DNA from: Actinoplanes oryzae
GTDB lineage: Bacteria; Actinomycetota; Actinomycetes; Mycobacteriales; Micromonosporaceae
Direction: 5' to 3'
Length of the DNA stretch: 64,000 nucleotides
Assembly (NCBI RefSeq): GCF_030757795.1
Contig: NZ_JAUQWH010000004.1
Coordinates: 62,001-126,000, forward strand
Shown: one piece after another, positions 62,964 through 64,000 of the stretch
Position numbering within the stretch: position 1 is the stretch's first letter
How the letters are laid out: each line of letters opens with the position of its first letter
Program-made: the position numbers and the translations under genes
Notes under the pieces: model-generated
Databases searched by the model: none
Seen by the model: only the letters and a program-made list of their open reading frames with translations
Told to the model about the DNA's origin: nothing

Positions 62964-63653
62964 TCACTGCTTCCAGAGCTGGGCCACGCTCACCCCGAAC
63001 GTCCGCAACAAGCGCCGCAGCAGCGGCAGCGAAAGCCCCACCACATTGCCGTGATCCCCCTCGATCCGCTCGACGAAGGCCCCGCCCAGTCCGTCGATGG
63101 TGAACGACCCGGCCACATGAAGCGGCTCCCCCGAAGCCACATAAGCCGCGATCTCCTCATCGCTGACGTCGGCGAAATGCACAACAGTCCCGGCGCTCTC
63201 CCCGACCGCCCGCCCCGTCGCCAGGTCGCCTTGGACCGCCCTGCCCGTCCCTGCGCTCGTGCCCGCGACCAGGCTGCCGGCCGCCGGGGCCGGCGCCAAC
63301 TCGATCAGGTGATGCCCCGTGTGGAGCACGCCCGACCGGCCCCGCATCGCCCGCCACCGCCGAACCGCCTCGTCGGCGTCACGCGGCTTCCCGAGGATCT
63401 CGCCGTCGAAGGCCAGCACCGAGTCGCACCCCAGCACCAGCACGCCCGCCTCCACCGGCAGGCTCGCCGCGACGGCCTCCGCCTTCATCCGCGCCAGCGT
63501 GAGACTCAACTCGGCCGGGTCGGACGTCACCACCACCGACTCGTCGACCCCGCTGACCTGCACGGCAGGATCAAACCCCGCCGCCCGCAGCAGGCCCAGC
63601 CGCGCCGGGCTGGCAGAAGCGAGAACGAGCCGGTAGCCGGAAGCATGCGTCAC
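62964..63653 (-). CDS. maf: Maf-family nucleotide pyrophosphatase
   Basis: 229 residues. [19 protein letters not shown] is the Maf N-terminal substrate loop; [25 protein letters not shown] and the following [15 protein letters not shown] hold the conserved Asp/Lys/Arg. Maf proteins hydrolyse dTTP, UTP and modified nucleotides. There is a 15-25 residue insertion ([18 protein letters not shown]) compared with typical members. GTG 63653 follows TAGCGT by 8 nt. Confidence 0.93.
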   Translation of the reverse strand: MTHASGYRLVLASASPARLGLLRAAGFDPAVQVSGVDESVVVTSDPAELSLTLARMKAEAVAASLPVEAGVLVLGCDSVLAFDGEILGKPRDADEAVRRWRAMRGRSGVLHTGHHLIELAPAPAAGSLVAGTSAGTGRAVQGDLATGRAVGESAGTVVHFADVSDEEIAAYVASGEPLHVAGSFTIDGLGGAFVERIEGDHGNVVGLSLPLLRRLLRTFGVSVAQLWKQ

Positions 63654-63659
63654 AGCCGC

Positions 63660-64000
63660 CTACGCTAGCCCGATCACCGGCCCGGGGTCGAAGGGCCCGG
63701 CCACCGGCGGCCGAATGACAGCCGGCCCTCCCTCCCGAACCGCCCACACCTCCTCACCAGGCCTCCACCCCGCCGGCCGCCGAAGCTCCTCCGCCCGAGT
63801 CCCCGCCGCGGGCCGTCCTTGGGCCAGCAACGGCACATGCTCCGCCCCGCCACTCCCCGAACTCCCCCCGACGACATACCCGGAAGGCAGCACCGACCGC
63901 CCCGGCACCGCCCTCCCCGGCCCGCCCGGCTCCCGCGGCGTCCCCGCGCCCGGCCCACCCGGCTCCCGCGGCGTCCCAGCGCCCGGCCCACCCGGCGTGC
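63660..64000 (-). CDS. Hypothetical Gly/Pro-repeat protein, C-terminal part (partial)
   Basis: The frame is open from the window edge to TAG at 63660-63662, giving about 113 residues. The start lies beyond the window. The first part is an 11-residue repeat (GPGAGTPREPG) encoded by 33-bp units at about 63920-64000; the rest (LPSGYVVGGSSGSGGAEH; GEEVWAVREGGPAVIRPPV) has no family I know. It ends 6 nt before maf. Confidence 0.5.
   Translation of the reverse strand, partial: TPGGPGAGTPREPGGPGAGTPREPGGPGRAVPGRSVLPSGYVVGGSSGSGGAEHVPLLAQGRPAAGTRAEELRRPAGWRPGEEVWAVREGGPAVIRPPVAGPFDPGPVIGLA

Overview
The window is high-GC actinobacterial chromosome. Gene content, GTG starts, many short-leader or leaderless promoters and the order glpX / DUF4245 / xseAB / ispH fit Micromonosporaceae, possibly Actinoplanes. 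That taxon is my inference; no rRNA or marker gene is present. I see no tRNA, rRNA, insertion sequence, prophage or CRISPR array. It is mostly core chromosome with two catabolic islands.

Layout. (1) 1-6706: a Liv-type importer (two permeases and a lipoprotein binding protein) runs into an overlapping operon of two SDR dehydrogenases, an APH-fold kinase, an ACAD10/11-type acyl-CoA dehydrogenase and a TetR regulator; together they look like an import and beta-oxidation-like pathway for hydroxylated short acids. (2) 6902-14074: secreted LTD protein, G5-domain protein, methyltransferase, nucleotidyltransferase, peptidase E, ThuA/DUF1080 protein, and small PH and pterin-dehydratase-like proteins. 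(3) 14201-20479: NUDIX hydrolase, then an acyl-CoA ligase and acyl-CoA dehydrogenase divergent from TetR, aldehyde and alcohol dehydrogenases, with a palindromic operator between; this can take an alcohol to an acyl-CoA. (4) 20518-26778: GNAT, MarR/flavin reductase, DUF402, ArsR/SRPBCC, PAP2, MFS. (5) 26793-41947: glpX, DUF4245, xseAB, ispH, rmuC, valS, ogt, an AdaA-AlkA fusion, ychF. (6) 42277-48408: Uma2, rhomboid, trypsin-like protease, lytic transglycosylase-like protein, PIN-PhoH ATPase, trehalose phosphatase. (7) 48987-58100: LysR/EamA, Z-prenyl synthase with a geranylgeranyl-reductase-like enzyme, pckG, an ECF sigma factor and two GtrA proteins. (8) 58105-64000: birA, a carboxylase beta chain, M50 protease, maf.

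The most unusual signal lies between genes. Convergent gene pairs come in two kinds: either the 3' ends overlap (six pairs, 4-74 bp) or they are separated by 195-578 bp (seven pairs). Most of these wide gaps hold their own short tandem repeats, unrelated from gap to gap (periods near 18, 27, 58, 62 and 84 bp); a 21-bp array lies downstream of the rhomboid gene. At 62 kb the repeat unit is a copy of the 3' end of the neighbouring gene. Divergent promoters, by contrast, are often compact. About twenty genes have a TANNNT-like -10 box only 6-8 nt before the start codon, which implies leaderless mRNAs and settles several starts.

Other regulatory signals: a CebR-like box between pckG and the sigma gene, a perfect CRP-type palindrome before the transglycosylase-like gene, a pair of DnaA boxes near 32.87 kb, and operators for the TetR and MarR regulators.
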